Notes under the pieces: model-generated
The model's database searches: none
What the model saw: the letters and a program-made list of their open reading frames with translations, nothing else
Told to the model about the DNA's origin: nothing
NCBI RefSeq assembly: GCF_011320095.1
Contig: NZ_JAANOY010000013.1
Coordinates: 1 to 64,000, forward strand
Origin: Cognatiluteimonas telluris
GTDB taxonomy: Bacteria > Pseudomonadota > Gammaproteobacteria > Xanthomonadales > Xanthomonadaceae
Direction: 5' to 3'
DNA length: 64,000 nucleotides
Shown here: positions 27,461 through 35,515 of the stretch, piece by piece
Layout: every line of letters starts with the position of its first letter
Position numbering within the stretch: position 1 is the first letter of the stretch
Position numbers and translations under genes: made by a program

Positions 27461-27997
27461 ATGCCCCTGCGCGCCATCCTCATCGCTGCCGCCCTCCTGC
27501 TCGCCGCCTGCTCGCGCGCGCCCGATGCCGGCGTCGCCCAGCAGATCACCGAATTGCACGCGCAGGTCGATGCCCTGCAGAAGGCGCAGGCGCAGGCCGC
27601 CCAAATGCAGGCGCCCAAGGCCGAGCTCGGGCAGCAGATGCTCAACCTGCAGATCCGCCATGCGCGCCTGTGGGCCGCGGGCGAGAACCAGAACTGGCTG
27701 CTGGCGCAGTTCCAGCTGGCCGAGCTCAACGAAGCGCTCGACGACGTGGTCGCTGAAAACGGCGACGCCGCCGCGCTGCAACCGCAACGCCTGGCCGACG
27801 TGCTGCCAATGATGATGAAACCGGCGGTGTCCAGGCTGCGCGACGCCATCGACAACCACGACACGCAGGCGTTCGAATCTGCCTACGACGGCCTGTCGGC
27901 CGCGTGCTCGGGCTGCCACAGGATCGCCGACCATGGGTTCCTGGTGATCCAGCGGCCGAAGACCCCGGTGCTGGACAACCTCAAGGCCGTGCCCTGA
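27461..27997 (+). CDS. Lipoprotein with C-terminal CxxCH haem motif (cytochrome c'-like)
   Basis: 178 residues. A lipobox (LLLAAC, Cys17) implies membrane anchoring after signal peptidase II cleavage. A helical Gln/Ala-rich region follows, and the haem-attachment motif CSGCH sits at residues 149-153, near the C-terminus, where class II (c') cytochromes carry it. A single covalently bound haem on a helical bundle is therefore likely. The upstream Fur-like site suggests iron control. Function unknown; electron carrier or iron/haem sensor are options. Confidence 0.65.
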   Translation: MPLRAILIAAALLLAACSRAPDAGVAQQITELHAQVDALQKAQAQAAQMQAPKAELGQQMLNLQIRHARLWAAGENQNWLLAQFQLAELNEALDDVVAENGDAAALQPQRLADVLPMMMKPAVSRLRDAIDNHDTQAFESAYDGLSAACSGCHRIADHGFLVIQRPKTPVLDNLKAVP

Positions 27998-28221
27998 GCT
28001 GATCCGCATGCGGTCGCTCGGTGCGCCGTCGCGCCGCGGACCCCGCGCATTCACGCATGTCCTGATCGTCGATCCGCGCGTGCAAGCGCGGGCTCGTCGT
28101 CCGCTGGCAGTGCCGCGCACGCTTGCGCGATGCGCTCCGCCCAAGGCAACTGCCGCGCACGCCGCGCGATCCTCCCCGGCAGAGCCGCATCGCGAGCGCG
28201 CAGTGGCGCCATCACTCGGCG
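27998..28221. other. Lipoprotein-kaiC spacer: no gene recognised
   Basis: GC-rich spacer before the kaiC-like promoter region. It contains an imperfect direct repeat of TGCCGCGCACGC..GCGCGAT (about 28112 and 28151). Short frames here lack family similarity. Confidence 0.5.
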
Positions 28222-28246
28222 TTGACACCGCAAAGTAAACTTTGCG
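28222..28246. promoter_or_regulatory. TTGACA with adjoining 18-bp palindrome: likely operator of the kaiC-like operon
   Basis: TTGACA at 28222-28227 is followed at once by the dyad CGCAAAGT-AA-ACTTTGCG (28229-28246), perfect over both 8-bp arms. The palindrome occupies the -35/-10 spacer, the standard place for a repressor, or for an activator that twists the spacer. No good -10 hexamer was seen at 17 bp. The binding protein is unknown. Confidence 0.55.
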
Positions 28247-28301
28247 TCGCCGCGAGCATCCCTCGATGGCTGGCCCGCCTTCGAAGTCCCAAGGGGACCC
28301 A

Positions 28302-29819
28302 ATGGAAAAAGCCACTTTCGAACGCTCCCCGACGGGAGTGCCCGGCCTGGACGAAATCCTGCACGGTGGCCTGCTCGCCGGACGGTTGTATCTGCTGGAC
28401 GGCAATCCCGGCGCGGGCAAGACCACGCTCGCCCTGCAGTACCTGCTCGAAGGCATCCGCCAAGGCGAGCGATGCCTGTACGTCACCCTGTCCGAAAGTC
28501 GCGACGAACTCATCGCCGGCGCCAGGTCGCACGGCTGGTCGCTGGACGGCATCGAGATCCTGGAGCTGGTCAGCGACGATCGTGACCTGATCGGGGACCA
28601 GGACGTCACCATGTACCACCCGGTCGAAGTCGAGCTGACCCAGACCACGCGCAAGGTGCTCGACGCGGTGGAGCGTTTCAGGCCCGCCCGGATGGTGTTC
28701 GACTCGTTGTCGGAACTGCGCCTGCTGGCCCAGACCTCGCTGCGCTACCGGCGACAGATCCTCGCGCTCAAGCAGTTCTTCATCGGCCGCAACTGCACCG
28801 TGCTGCTGCTGGACGACCGTACCGCGGAAGGCTCGGACCGGCAGCTGCAGAGCATTGCCCACGGCGTGATCTCGCTCGACCACCGGCCGCCCACCTACGG
28901 CAGCGCGCTGCGGCAGATGCACGTGGTCAAGTTCCGCGGCAGCGACTTCCGCAGTGGGTTTCACGACCTGTCGATCCGCCACGGCGGCCTTGAGATCTAT
29001 CCGCGCCTGGCCGCCTCCGAGCACGGCTCCGCATTCGAGCGCGACATGGTCGCCAGCGGCGTCGCCGGGCTCGACGCATTGATGGGCGGCGGCATCGACC
29101 GCGGCACCGCGACGCTGATCGTCGGTCCGCCGGGCACCGGCAAGTCCACGGTCGCGCTCCAATACGCCGCCGCGGCAGCCGCGCAGGGCGACCATGCGGC
29201 GATCTTCGCGTTCGAGGAGACCAAGGCGATCCTCCTGGCCCGTGCCGCCGGACTCGGCATCCGGATCAGGGAAGGCAACGGCGAGGGAGAGGTCAGCGTG
29301 CGCCAGCTGGATCCAGCGCAGATCACTCCGGGCGAGTTCGCGCAGCTCGTTCGCCACGCGGTGGAGCGCGACGACGCGCGGATCGTCGTCATCGACAGCC
29401 TCAACGGCTATCTCAATGCGATGCCCGACGACAAGTCGTTGATGGTGCAGCTGCGCGAGTTGCTTTCCTACCTTAACAACCGTGGCGTGGCGACGTTCCT
29501 GGTCGCGGCGCAGAGCGGGCTGATGGGCCCCAACATGCGCTCGCCCGCGGACACCAGTTACCTCGCCGACGCGGTGGTGATGCTGCGGATGTTCGAACAT
29601 TCCGGCCGGGTCAAGAAGGCGATCTCCACGCTCAAGAAGCGCAGCGGCGCGCACGAGGAATCGATCCGGCAGATCTGGTTCGACGCCGATGGCATCCACC
29701 TGAGCGAGCCGCTGGTGGCGCTGCGCGGCGTGCTGACCGGCGTGCCTTCCGACGAACACGCCCACGAAAGCCACGACCAACTCAACCAGCGATCGCACGC
29801 GCGGGTCGATGGCGCCTGA
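28302..29819 (+). CDS. KaiC-like double-RecA ATPase
   Basis: 505 residues with two KaiC/RecA lobes. First Walker A GNPGAGKT at 34-41, second GPPGTGKST at about 277-285. The paired catalytic Glu of the second lobe is present (FEETK, about 305), while the first lobe has SES at that place. In the second lobe the cyanobacterial phosphosite region reads DTSYLAD: a Ser aligns with KaiC Ser431 and a Tyr replaces Thr432. No kaiA or kaiB is present, so this is a non-clock KaiC relative used in signalling. ATG 28302 follows AAGGGGACCC; it overlaps the kinase gene downstream. Confidence 0.88.
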   Translation: MEKATFERSPTGVPGLDEILHGGLLAGRLYLLDGNPGAGKTTLALQYLLEGIRQGERCLYVTLSESRDELIAGARSHGWSLDGIEILELVSDDRDLIGDQDVTMYHPVEVELTQTTRKVLDAVERFRPARMVFDSLSELRLLAQTSLRYRRQILALKQFFIGRNCTVLLLDDRTAEGSDRQLQSIAHGVISLDHRPPTYGSALRQMHVVKFRGSDFRSGFHDLSIRHGGLEIYPRLAASEHGSAFERDMVASGVAGLDALMGGGIDRGTATLIVGPPGTGKSTVALQYAAAAAAQGDHAAIFAFEETKAILLARAAGLGIRIREGNGEGEVSVRQLDPAQITPGEFAQLVRHAVERDDARIVVIDSLNGYLNAMPDDKSLMVQLRELLSYLNNRGVATFLVAAQSGLMGPNMRSPADTSYLADAVVMLRMFEHSGRVKKAISTLKKRSGAHEESIRQIWFDADGIHLSEPLVALRGVLTGVPSDEHAHESHDQLNQRSHARVDGA

Positions 29820-31431
29820 CTCCAAACCCGAGCGCAACGTCCGCGTCCTGATCGCCGCGCCAACCCGGCGTGACGGAGAGGTCACCTGCGCGCTGCTCGA
29901 CCAGGCGGGCGTGTACTGCGAGGCGTTCGACGGGCTCGAATCGCTGGCGGCGGAAATCCAGGAAGGCGTCGGCGCGCTGATGCTGACCGACGTCGCCCTT
30001 GCGGGGCCGGACATCGCCGGGGTGCTCGAGGTGCTGGCCGCGCAACCGTCGTGGTCGGATGTCCCGGTGATCCTGCTCACGCCCGATCGCCGGCATTCGC
30101 CCGTCGTCGAGCGCGTGTTGTCGGTGCTGACCAACGTGACCGTGCTCGACCGCCCGGTGTCGGCGCGCTCGATGGTGAGCGCGGTGCTCGCCGCCCTGCG
30201 CGCGCGGCGGCGGCAGTACCAGTTGCGCGACCAGATGATGGAGTTGCGCCACGTCGAGCGCGCCCTGCGCGACGCCGACCGCCGCAAGGACGAATTCCTC
30301 GCCACCCTCGCCCACGAACTGCGCAACCCCCTGGCGCCGATCCGCACCGGCCTGAGCGTGCAGTCGATGCTGCCCGCCGACAGCCCGGAATCCGCGCGCG
30401 TGCGCGAAATGATGCAGCGCCAGTTGCGGCTGCTGGTCAAGCTGATCGACGACCTGCTCGACGTTTCCCGCATCGCCACCGGCAAGGTCGTGCTGCAGCG
30501 CGAGCGCGTCGACATGCGCGCGATCATCGAGTCGGCGATCGAAGGCAGCCAGCCGGCGATCACTGCCGGCAGCCACACCCTGCAGCTGTCGCTGCCCGAC
30601 ACGCAGGTCTGCGTGATGGGCGACCCGCTGCGCCTGGCGCAGGTGATCAGCAACCTGATCAACAACGCCGCCAAGTACACCCCCAGCGGCGGCTGCATCG
30701 CGGTCTCGCTGGCCGAGGAGGCGGGCGAGGCGGTCGTGCGCGTCAGCGACGACGGCGTCGGCATCCCGCCGGAGATGCTCGAGCACGTGTTCGACATGTT
30801 CACCCAGGTCGACCGCACCCTGGAGCGGGCGCAGGGCGGCCTGGGCATCGGGCTGTCGCTGGTGCGACGGCTGATGGACCTGCACGGCGGCAGCGTCAGC
30901 GCGTGCAGTGCCGGCAGCGACCAGGGCAGCACCTTCACCCTGCGGCTGCCCGCAGTCGACAAAGCTGCCGTCGCGACCCCGATGCGGCACGCGAGCGCGC
31001 ATGAGGGGTCGCGCGACGTCCGGGTGCTCGTGGTGGACGACAACGTCGATGCCGCCGACTCGCTGGCGATCATGCTGCGCCTGGACGGCTACGAGGCCCG
31101 GGTCGAGTACAGCGGCGAGGACGCGTTGCGCACGGCCGAGGATTTCGACCCGGACGTCGTCGTCTGCGACATCGGCCTGCCGCTCATGGACGGCCACGAG
31201 ATTGCCAAGCGGCTGCGCGCCGATCCGCGCCGCGCCAGCACCGTGCTGGTCGCGGTCACCGGCTGGGGCAGCGAAGAAGACAAGCAGCGCACCCAGCGTG
31301 CCGGCTTCGATTTCCACCTGGTCAAGCCGGTCGGGCTGGACTCGGTGCAGGAAATCCTGGGCCGGCTCGCCGCCGGCCGCGCGGCGACTAGCGGGCGAGG
31401 GCAGCGGCCTCAGGACTCCATGTACGGATAG
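29809..31431 (+). CDS. Hybrid histidine kinase paired with the KaiC-like protein
   Basis: 540 residues, no membrane helices, so cytosolic. N-terminal receiver-like domain (1-135, Asp61 possible acceptor, but the usual LxKP is LDRP), short coiled coil, HisKA with His169 in AHELRNPL, HATPase (NLINNAAKY, DDGVGIP, GGLGIGLSLVRRL), then a full receiver (LVVDDNVDA, acceptor Asp454, HLVKPVG). The start overlaps the kaiC-like stop by 11 bp. KaiC-like/histidine kinase pairs recur in proteobacteria; the input may come through KaiC binding. Its 3' end overlaps that of the convergent pruA by 22 bp. Confidence 0.9.
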   Translation: MAPDSKPERNVRVLIAAPTRRDGEVTCALLDQAGVYCEAFDGLESLAAEIQEGVGALMLTDVALAGPDIAGVLEVLAAQPSWSDVPVILLTPDRRHSPVVERVLSVLTNVTVLDRPVSARSMVSAVLAALRARRRQYQLRDQMMELRHVERALRDADRRKDEFLATLAHELRNPLAPIRTGLSVQSMLPADSPESARVREMMQRQLRLLVKLIDDLLDVSRIATGKVVLQRERVDMRAIIESAIEGSQPAITAGSHTLQLSLPDTQVCVMGDPLRLAQVISNLINNAAKYTPSGGCIAVSLAEEAGEAVVRVSDDGVGIPPEMLEHVFDMFTQVDRTLERAQGGLGIGLSLVRRLMDLHGGSVSACSAGSDQGSTFTLRLPAVDKAAVATPMRHASAHEGSRDVRVLVVDDNVDAADSLAIMLRLDGYEARVEYSGEDALRTAEDFDPDVVVCDIGLPLMDGHEIAKRLRADPRRASTVLVAVTGWGSEEDKQRTQRAGFDFHLVKPVGLDSVQEILGRLAAGRAATSGRGQRPQDSMYG

Positions 31432-33038
31432 CGGTAGTCGCGCGCAGGCACGAAGGTCTCCTTGATGCTGCGCGGGCTGATCCAGCGGATCAGGTTGAGG
31501 ATCGATCCGGCCTTGTCGTTGGTGCCGGATGCGCGCGCACCACCGAACGGCTGCTGCCCCACGACGGCGCCGGTCGGCTTGTCGTTGATGTAGAAGTTGC
31601 CGGCCGCATTGCGCAGGCGTTCCATCGCCTGCTCGATCGCGTAGCGGTCCTGCGCGAAGACCGCGCCGGTCAGCGCATAGGGACTGGTGCAGTCGACCAG
31701 GTCCAGCGTCTGGACCCACTCCGACTCGTCATAGACGTGCACCGTCAGCACCGGTCCGAACAGCTCGTCGCACAGCGTGCGGTAATTGGGGTCCCTGGTG
31801 ACGATGATCGTCGGGCGCACGAACCAGCCTTCGCTGTCGTCGTACTCGCCACCCACCAGGATCTCGGCGGTGCCGGATGCCTTCGCCTCGTCGATCGCCG
31901 CCTTCTGGGTGCGGAAGCTTGCGCCGTCGATCACCGCGCCGACGAAGTTGGAGAAGTCGGCGACGTCGCCCATCTTCATCCCGCCGACCAGCGCGGCGAG
32001 CTCGTCCTTGATCTTCGGCCACAGGTTCGACGGGACGTAGACGCGGCTGGCGGCCGAGCACTTCTGCCCCTGGTATTCGAAAGCGCCGCGCACGATCGCC
32101 GTGGTCAATGCGACCGGATCCGCACTCGGATGGGCGACGATGAAGTCCTTGCCGCCGGTTTCACCGACCAGGCGCGGATAGCTGACGTACTTGTCGATGT
32201 TGTCGCCGACCGTGCGCCACATCTGGTGGAAGACCTTGGTCGAGCCGGTGAAATGGATTCCGGCCAGGTGCCTGCTGGCGAGCACCGGATCGCCGACGTC
32301 GCCGCCGCTGCCGCTGACCAGGTTGATCACGCCATCGGGCAGGCCCGCCTCGCGGAACAGCTGCATCAGGAAGTGCGCGCTGTACACCGCCGTGCTCGCC
32401 GGCTTCCACACCACCGTGTTGCCACACAGCGCCGGCGCCGTCGGCAGGTTGCCGGCGATGGAGGTGAAGTTGAACGGCGACACCGCGAACACGAAGCCTT
32501 CCAGCGGCCGGTGCTCGAGCCGGTTCCACATCCCGGGCGAGCTTTGCGGCTGCTCGCGCAGCAGCTGCTCGTAGAAGGCGACGTTGAAGCGGAAGAAGTC
32601 GATCAGTTCGCACGCGCTGTCGATCTCGGCCTGGTGCGCGGTCTTGCTCTGGCCCAGCATGGTCGCCGCGTTGAGCACGTCGCGGTACGGCCCGGCCAGC
32701 AGGTCGGCCGCCTTCAGGAAGACCGAAGCGCGCGCCTCCCACGGCAGCGCCGCCCATCCCTTCTGCGCGCGCAGCGCGGCGTCGATCGCCGACTGCACTT
32801 CCGCCGCGCCGCCCTGGTGGAATTCGCCCAGCACGTGCGCATGCCGGTGCGGCATCACCGCGCGCCCGGTCTTCCCCGTGCGCACGTCCTTGCCGTCGAT
32901 GACCAGCGGCATCTCGGTCTGGGTCGCCGACAGTTCCGCCAGCTTCGACGCCAGGCTCGCCCGTTCAGGCGACCCGGGCGCGTAGGACTTGACCGGCTCG
33001 TTGACCGGCGTCGGAACTCTGGAAATGGCGAGGGACAT
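31410..33038 (-). CDS. pruA: L-glutamate gamma-semialdehyde (P5C) dehydrogenase
   Basis: NAD-dependent oxidation of P5C/glutamate semialdehyde to glutamate, the last step of proline use; 542 residues, close to the long P5CDH group. Active site: Cys327 in GQKCSAASR and the Glu of VGETGGKDF. Cofactor segment FTSIAGNLP and TGSTKVF are also present. It stands alone, without a PutA proline dehydrogenase domain. ATG 33038 chosen; an upstream in-frame ATG would add 15 residues of no similarity. Confidence 0.92.
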   Translation of the reverse strand: MSLAISRVPTPVNEPVKSYAPGSPERASLASKLAELSATQTEMPLVIDGKDVRTGKTGRAVMPHRHAHVLGEFHQGGAAEVQSAIDAALRAQKGWAALPWEARASVFLKAADLLAGPYRDVLNAATMLGQSKTAHQAEIDSACELIDFFRFNVAFYEQLLREQPQSSPGMWNRLEHRPLEGFVFAVSPFNFTSIAGNLPTAPALCGNTVVWKPASTAVYSAHFLMQLFREAGLPDGVINLVSGSGGDVGDPVLASRHLAGIHFTGSTKVFHQMWRTVGDNIDKYVSYPRLVGETGGKDFIVAHPSADPVALTTAIVRGAFEYQGQKCSAASRVYVPSNLWPKIKDELAALVGGMKMGDVADFSNFVGAVIDGASFRTQKAAIDEAKASGTAEILVGGEYDDSEGWFVRPTIIVTRDPNYRTLCDELFGPVLTVHVYDESEWVQTLDLVDCTSPYALTGAVFAQDRYAIEQAMERLRNAAGNFYINDKPTGAVVGQQPFGGARASGTNDKAGSILNLIRWISPRSIKETFVPARDYRYPYMES

Positions 33039-33127
33039 GGCGGGCTCCGGCAGTGCGAAACCGCCATTGTAATCGGGCGCCACAGGCCCTTCCGCTTCTC
33101 GGGAGCGGTTCGATCCTCACTGCCGTC

Positions 33128-33208
33128 GTAGGAGCGGCTTCAGCCGCGAGCTCTTCCCATCCGTTTCCGCAACGTTCCAAAGAGTACGCGGCTGAAGCCG
33201 CTGCTACC
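33128..33208. repeat. Inverted pair of REP-type palindromes upstream of pruA
   Basis: GTAGGAGCGGCTTCAGCCGC (from 33128) and its reverse-complement form (33186-33208, GCGGCTGAAGCCGCTGCTAC) face each other across a 35-bp loop, the same inverted layout as at 21035-21228. Lies between the divergently placed 5' end of pruA and the 3' end of yceI. Confidence 0.85.
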
Positions 33209-33330
33209 GGGGGGCAGCGACGGGCGCGGACGTCGCAGCGTGCGTGGCTACCGGCGCTGGCGCACGCCAGCAGCAGGCCGCCGGGCGACCACGCCGCCGT
33301 CGTCGCAGTCGCACGTCGCTGCCGCGCACC

Positions 33331-33903
33331 TCAGGCGTCCTTCAACGCCTCCACCTGGATCCGCAGCGCGACATCCATGCTGAATCCGTAATCCTTGCCG
33401 GCGCTCAATCCGAACTCACTGCGGTCGAAGTTGCCGGTCGCATCGGCGCCGCACAGTTCCCGCTTGAAGATGGGGTGCGGGATGCACTTGAAGTGGTCGA
33501 TATGCAGCGTCAGCGGACGGCTGACCCCGTTGAGCGTCAGCGTGCCGACCACCCGCGTCGGCGCGCCATTGGCGAAGCCGTCGAGCGTGCCGGCATAGGT
33601 CGCGGTCGGATGCTGGGCGACATCGAAGAACTTGCCGGATTTCGCCCAGTCGTTCAGCGTCGGCAATCCGAAATCGATGCTCGACAGGTCCACGACCACG
33701 TCGACCTTGCCGGTACCGGCTTCCCGATCCAGCGTGATGCCGCCGCTGCTCTTGTCGAGCTTGCCGCGCCAGATCGAAATGCCCATGTGGTCGGCCTCGA
33801 AGCTCGGGTAGGTGTGGGCCGGATCGATCGTGTAATGCGCATCCGCGGCGACGGCGGCGGGTGCGAGCAGGGACAGCAGCAAGGTCGGAAGCAGGACGTT
33901 CAT
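33331..33903 (-). CDS. YceI-family periplasmic lipocalin-like protein
   Basis: 190 residues. Signal peptide (MNVLLPTLLLSLLAPAAVAA), then the YceI beta-barrel: YTIDPAHTYPSFEADHMGIS, VDVVVDLSSIDFG, FFDVAQHPTATY and VGTLTLNGVSRPLTL. Members bind isoprenoid quinones or lipids in the periplasm. Conserved Cys pair (FKCIPHP, RELCGAD) may form a disulfide. Start taken at ATG 33903; five codons upstream are also open. Confidence 0.92.
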   Translation of the reverse strand: MNVLLPTLLLSLLAPAAVAADAHYTIDPAHTYPSFEADHMGISIWRGKLDKSSGGITLDREAGTGKVDVVVDLSSIDFGLPTLNDWAKSGKFFDVAQHPTATYAGTLDGFANGAPTRVVGTLTLNGVSRPLTLHIDHFKCIPHPIFKRELCGADATGNFDRSEFGLSAGKDYGFSMDVALRIQVEALKDA

Positions 33904-34007
33904 GGGGTCTCCGGTCAAGGCGCTGAAGGCCGAGGAATCGCGAGTCTCGCGTCGCCCACCGAAAACGACAACCCCGCCTCAACGCTCACCTTTTCCGTTT
34001 CGCGTGC

Positions 34008-34112
34008 CTTCTCCCTCCGGGTAAGGTGCCGTCGGCTGTTCCGAGAGAAGGTGCCGCCGGCTGTCCCCTTCTCCCTCCGGGAGAAGGTGCCCGAAGGGCG
34101 GATGAGGGTGCG
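34008..34112. repeat. Dispersed repeat (CTTCTCCCTCCGGG family), tandem partial copies
   Basis: CTTCTCCCTCCGGG occurs at 34009 and 34069; GAGAAGGTGCC-type ends occur after each and again at 34045, and the right copy ends in CCCGAAGGGCGGATGAGGGT. CTCCCTCCGGGAG is itself palindromic. This unit is a common intergenic element in Xanthomonadaceae. It lies between yceI and dinB. Confidence 0.75.
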
Positions 34113-34168
34113 CCGCACTTCGATCCCCAAACGGCGAGGCGGCGAAATCCAGCCGACCCGATGCCCAC

Positions 34169-35269
34169 CTAGCGGGACCCGTCTTCCCCAAACAACTCCG
34201 CCTGGGGATCGAACGCATGCGGATCGATGAACCCTCCCAACCCCACGCCCACCAAGCGATATCGCGTCCGCGACGGCAGCCCGACGCGCTCGCGCAGGCC
34301 GCAAGCAATCGACACGAATGCCTCCAGCGAGCCCGGGCGCTCCGCCGGCGTCAGGCTCCGCGTCAGGATCTGGAAGTCGCTCGTCTTCAGCTTCAGCACC
34401 ACCGTCCGCGCCAGGCGCCCCGGCGTCTCCACCTGCTCGCGCTGGTACGACGCCCAGGCCTTCTCCGCCAGCCGCTCGATGTGCGGTGCCAGCTCATCCA
34501 GCAGCAGGTCGCTGGCGAAGGTGTCCTCGGCGGAGATCTGCAGCGTCGGCCGCTCCGACACCACCGGCCGCTCGTCGATCCCGAACGCCAACTCGTGCAG
34601 CCGCCGCCCCCAACGGCCGAAGCGCGCTTCCAGCTGCTCCACCGGCAGCACCCGCAGGTCGCCCACGGAGCCGATCCCCAGGCCCGCGAGCTTGCCTTCC
34701 ATCACCCGGCCCACGCCGGGCAGCCGCCCGACCGCCAGCGGCGCCAGGAAGTCCTCCACCTGCTGCGGCCGCACCACGAACAGCCCATCGGGCTTGCGGA
34801 AATCCGATGCGATCTTGGCGATGAACTTGTTCGGCGCCACCCCCGCCGACGCGGTCAGCTGCGTCTCCTCGCGGATCGCCGCACGGATCGCCTGCGCGGT
34901 CGCCGTCGCCGAGGGCAGGGCGGTCGCATGGGTGACGTCGAGGTAGGCCTCGTCCAGCGACAAGGGCTCGATCAGGTCCGTATGTCGCGCGAAGATCGCC
35001 CGCACCTGGCGCGACACCGCCTTGTAGCGGACGAAATCCGGCGGTACGAAGACCGCCTGCGGACACAGGCGCTCGGCCCGCACCGCCGGCATCGCCGAGC
35101 GCACCCCGAACACCCGCGCCTCGTACGACGCCGCGCAGACGACGGAGCGATTCCCGCGCCACGCCACAACCACCGGCCGCCCACGCAAGGACGCATCGTC
35201 GCGCTGCTCCACCGACGCATAGAAGGCGTCCATGTCGACGTGGATGATCTTGCGGGACGGCGCGCTCAC
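34169..35269 (-). CDS. dinB: DNA polymerase IV
   Basis: Y-family translesion polymerase of 366 residues. Catalytic carboxylates are Asp12 (HVDMDAFYASVE) and Asp106-Glu107 (SLDEAYLDVTH). SYEARVFGVRSAMP, GVAPNKFIAKIASDFRKPDGL and the helix-hairpin-helix region LPGVGRVMEGKLAGLGI fit DinB. The tail may bind the beta clamp (QAELFGED). No LexA box was noticed upstream, so SOS control is not supported by the sequence seen. Confidence 0.95.
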   Translation of the reverse strand: MSAPSRKIIHVDMDAFYASVEQRDDASLRGRPVVVAWRGNRSVVCAASYEARVFGVRSAMPAVRAERLCPQAVFVPPDFVRYKAVSRQVRAIFARHTDLIEPLSLDEAYLDVTHATALPSATATAQAIRAAIREETQLTASAGVAPNKFIAKIASDFRKPDGLFVVRPQQVEDFLAPLAVGRLPGVGRVMEGKLAGLGIGSVGDLRVLPVEQLEARFGRWGRRLHELAFGIDERPVVSERPTLQISAEDTFASDLLLDELAPHIERLAEKAWASYQREQVETPGRLARTVVLKLKTSDFQILTRSLTPAERPGSLEAFVSIACGLRERVGLPSRTRYRLVGVGLGGFIDPHAFDPQAELFGEDGSR

Positions 35270-35515
35270 CCCGCCATTCTAGGAGCGGCCCCGGGGCCGG
35301 CCCGGCCTTGCCTGCCGGGGATGGCTCCCGCCTTTCCGGTGCCGGCGCGGGTGCCGCCCAGCACGGCAGGTGCCGTTACCCCAGGGGCCGACCGCCTGGC
35401 CGGAACGGCCCGGTCCCGCCGTTGCCCCCGTCCACACATCTGCACCCCGGTTCGTGATAAGTCTGCCGCGCGCCAGGCCGGCGGGTGCCCCATCCCACCT
35501 CTCAGTGGATCGCGA

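Noticed and set aside
28302-29819. Calling this gene a circadian clock kaiC
   Set aside because: No kaiA or kaiB, one phosphosite replaced by Tyr, and operon partner is a histidine kinase; a KaiC-like signalling ATPase fits better.
28212-31719. Long minus-strand frames opposite the KaiC-like and kinase genes
   Set aside because: Both plus-strand genes have intact catalytic motifs; the antisense frames show none.
34217-35515. Upstream extension of the EAL gene frame over dinB
   Set aside because: The extension is antisense to dinB and Arg/Pro-rich; the membrane-sensor start at 35516 is natural.
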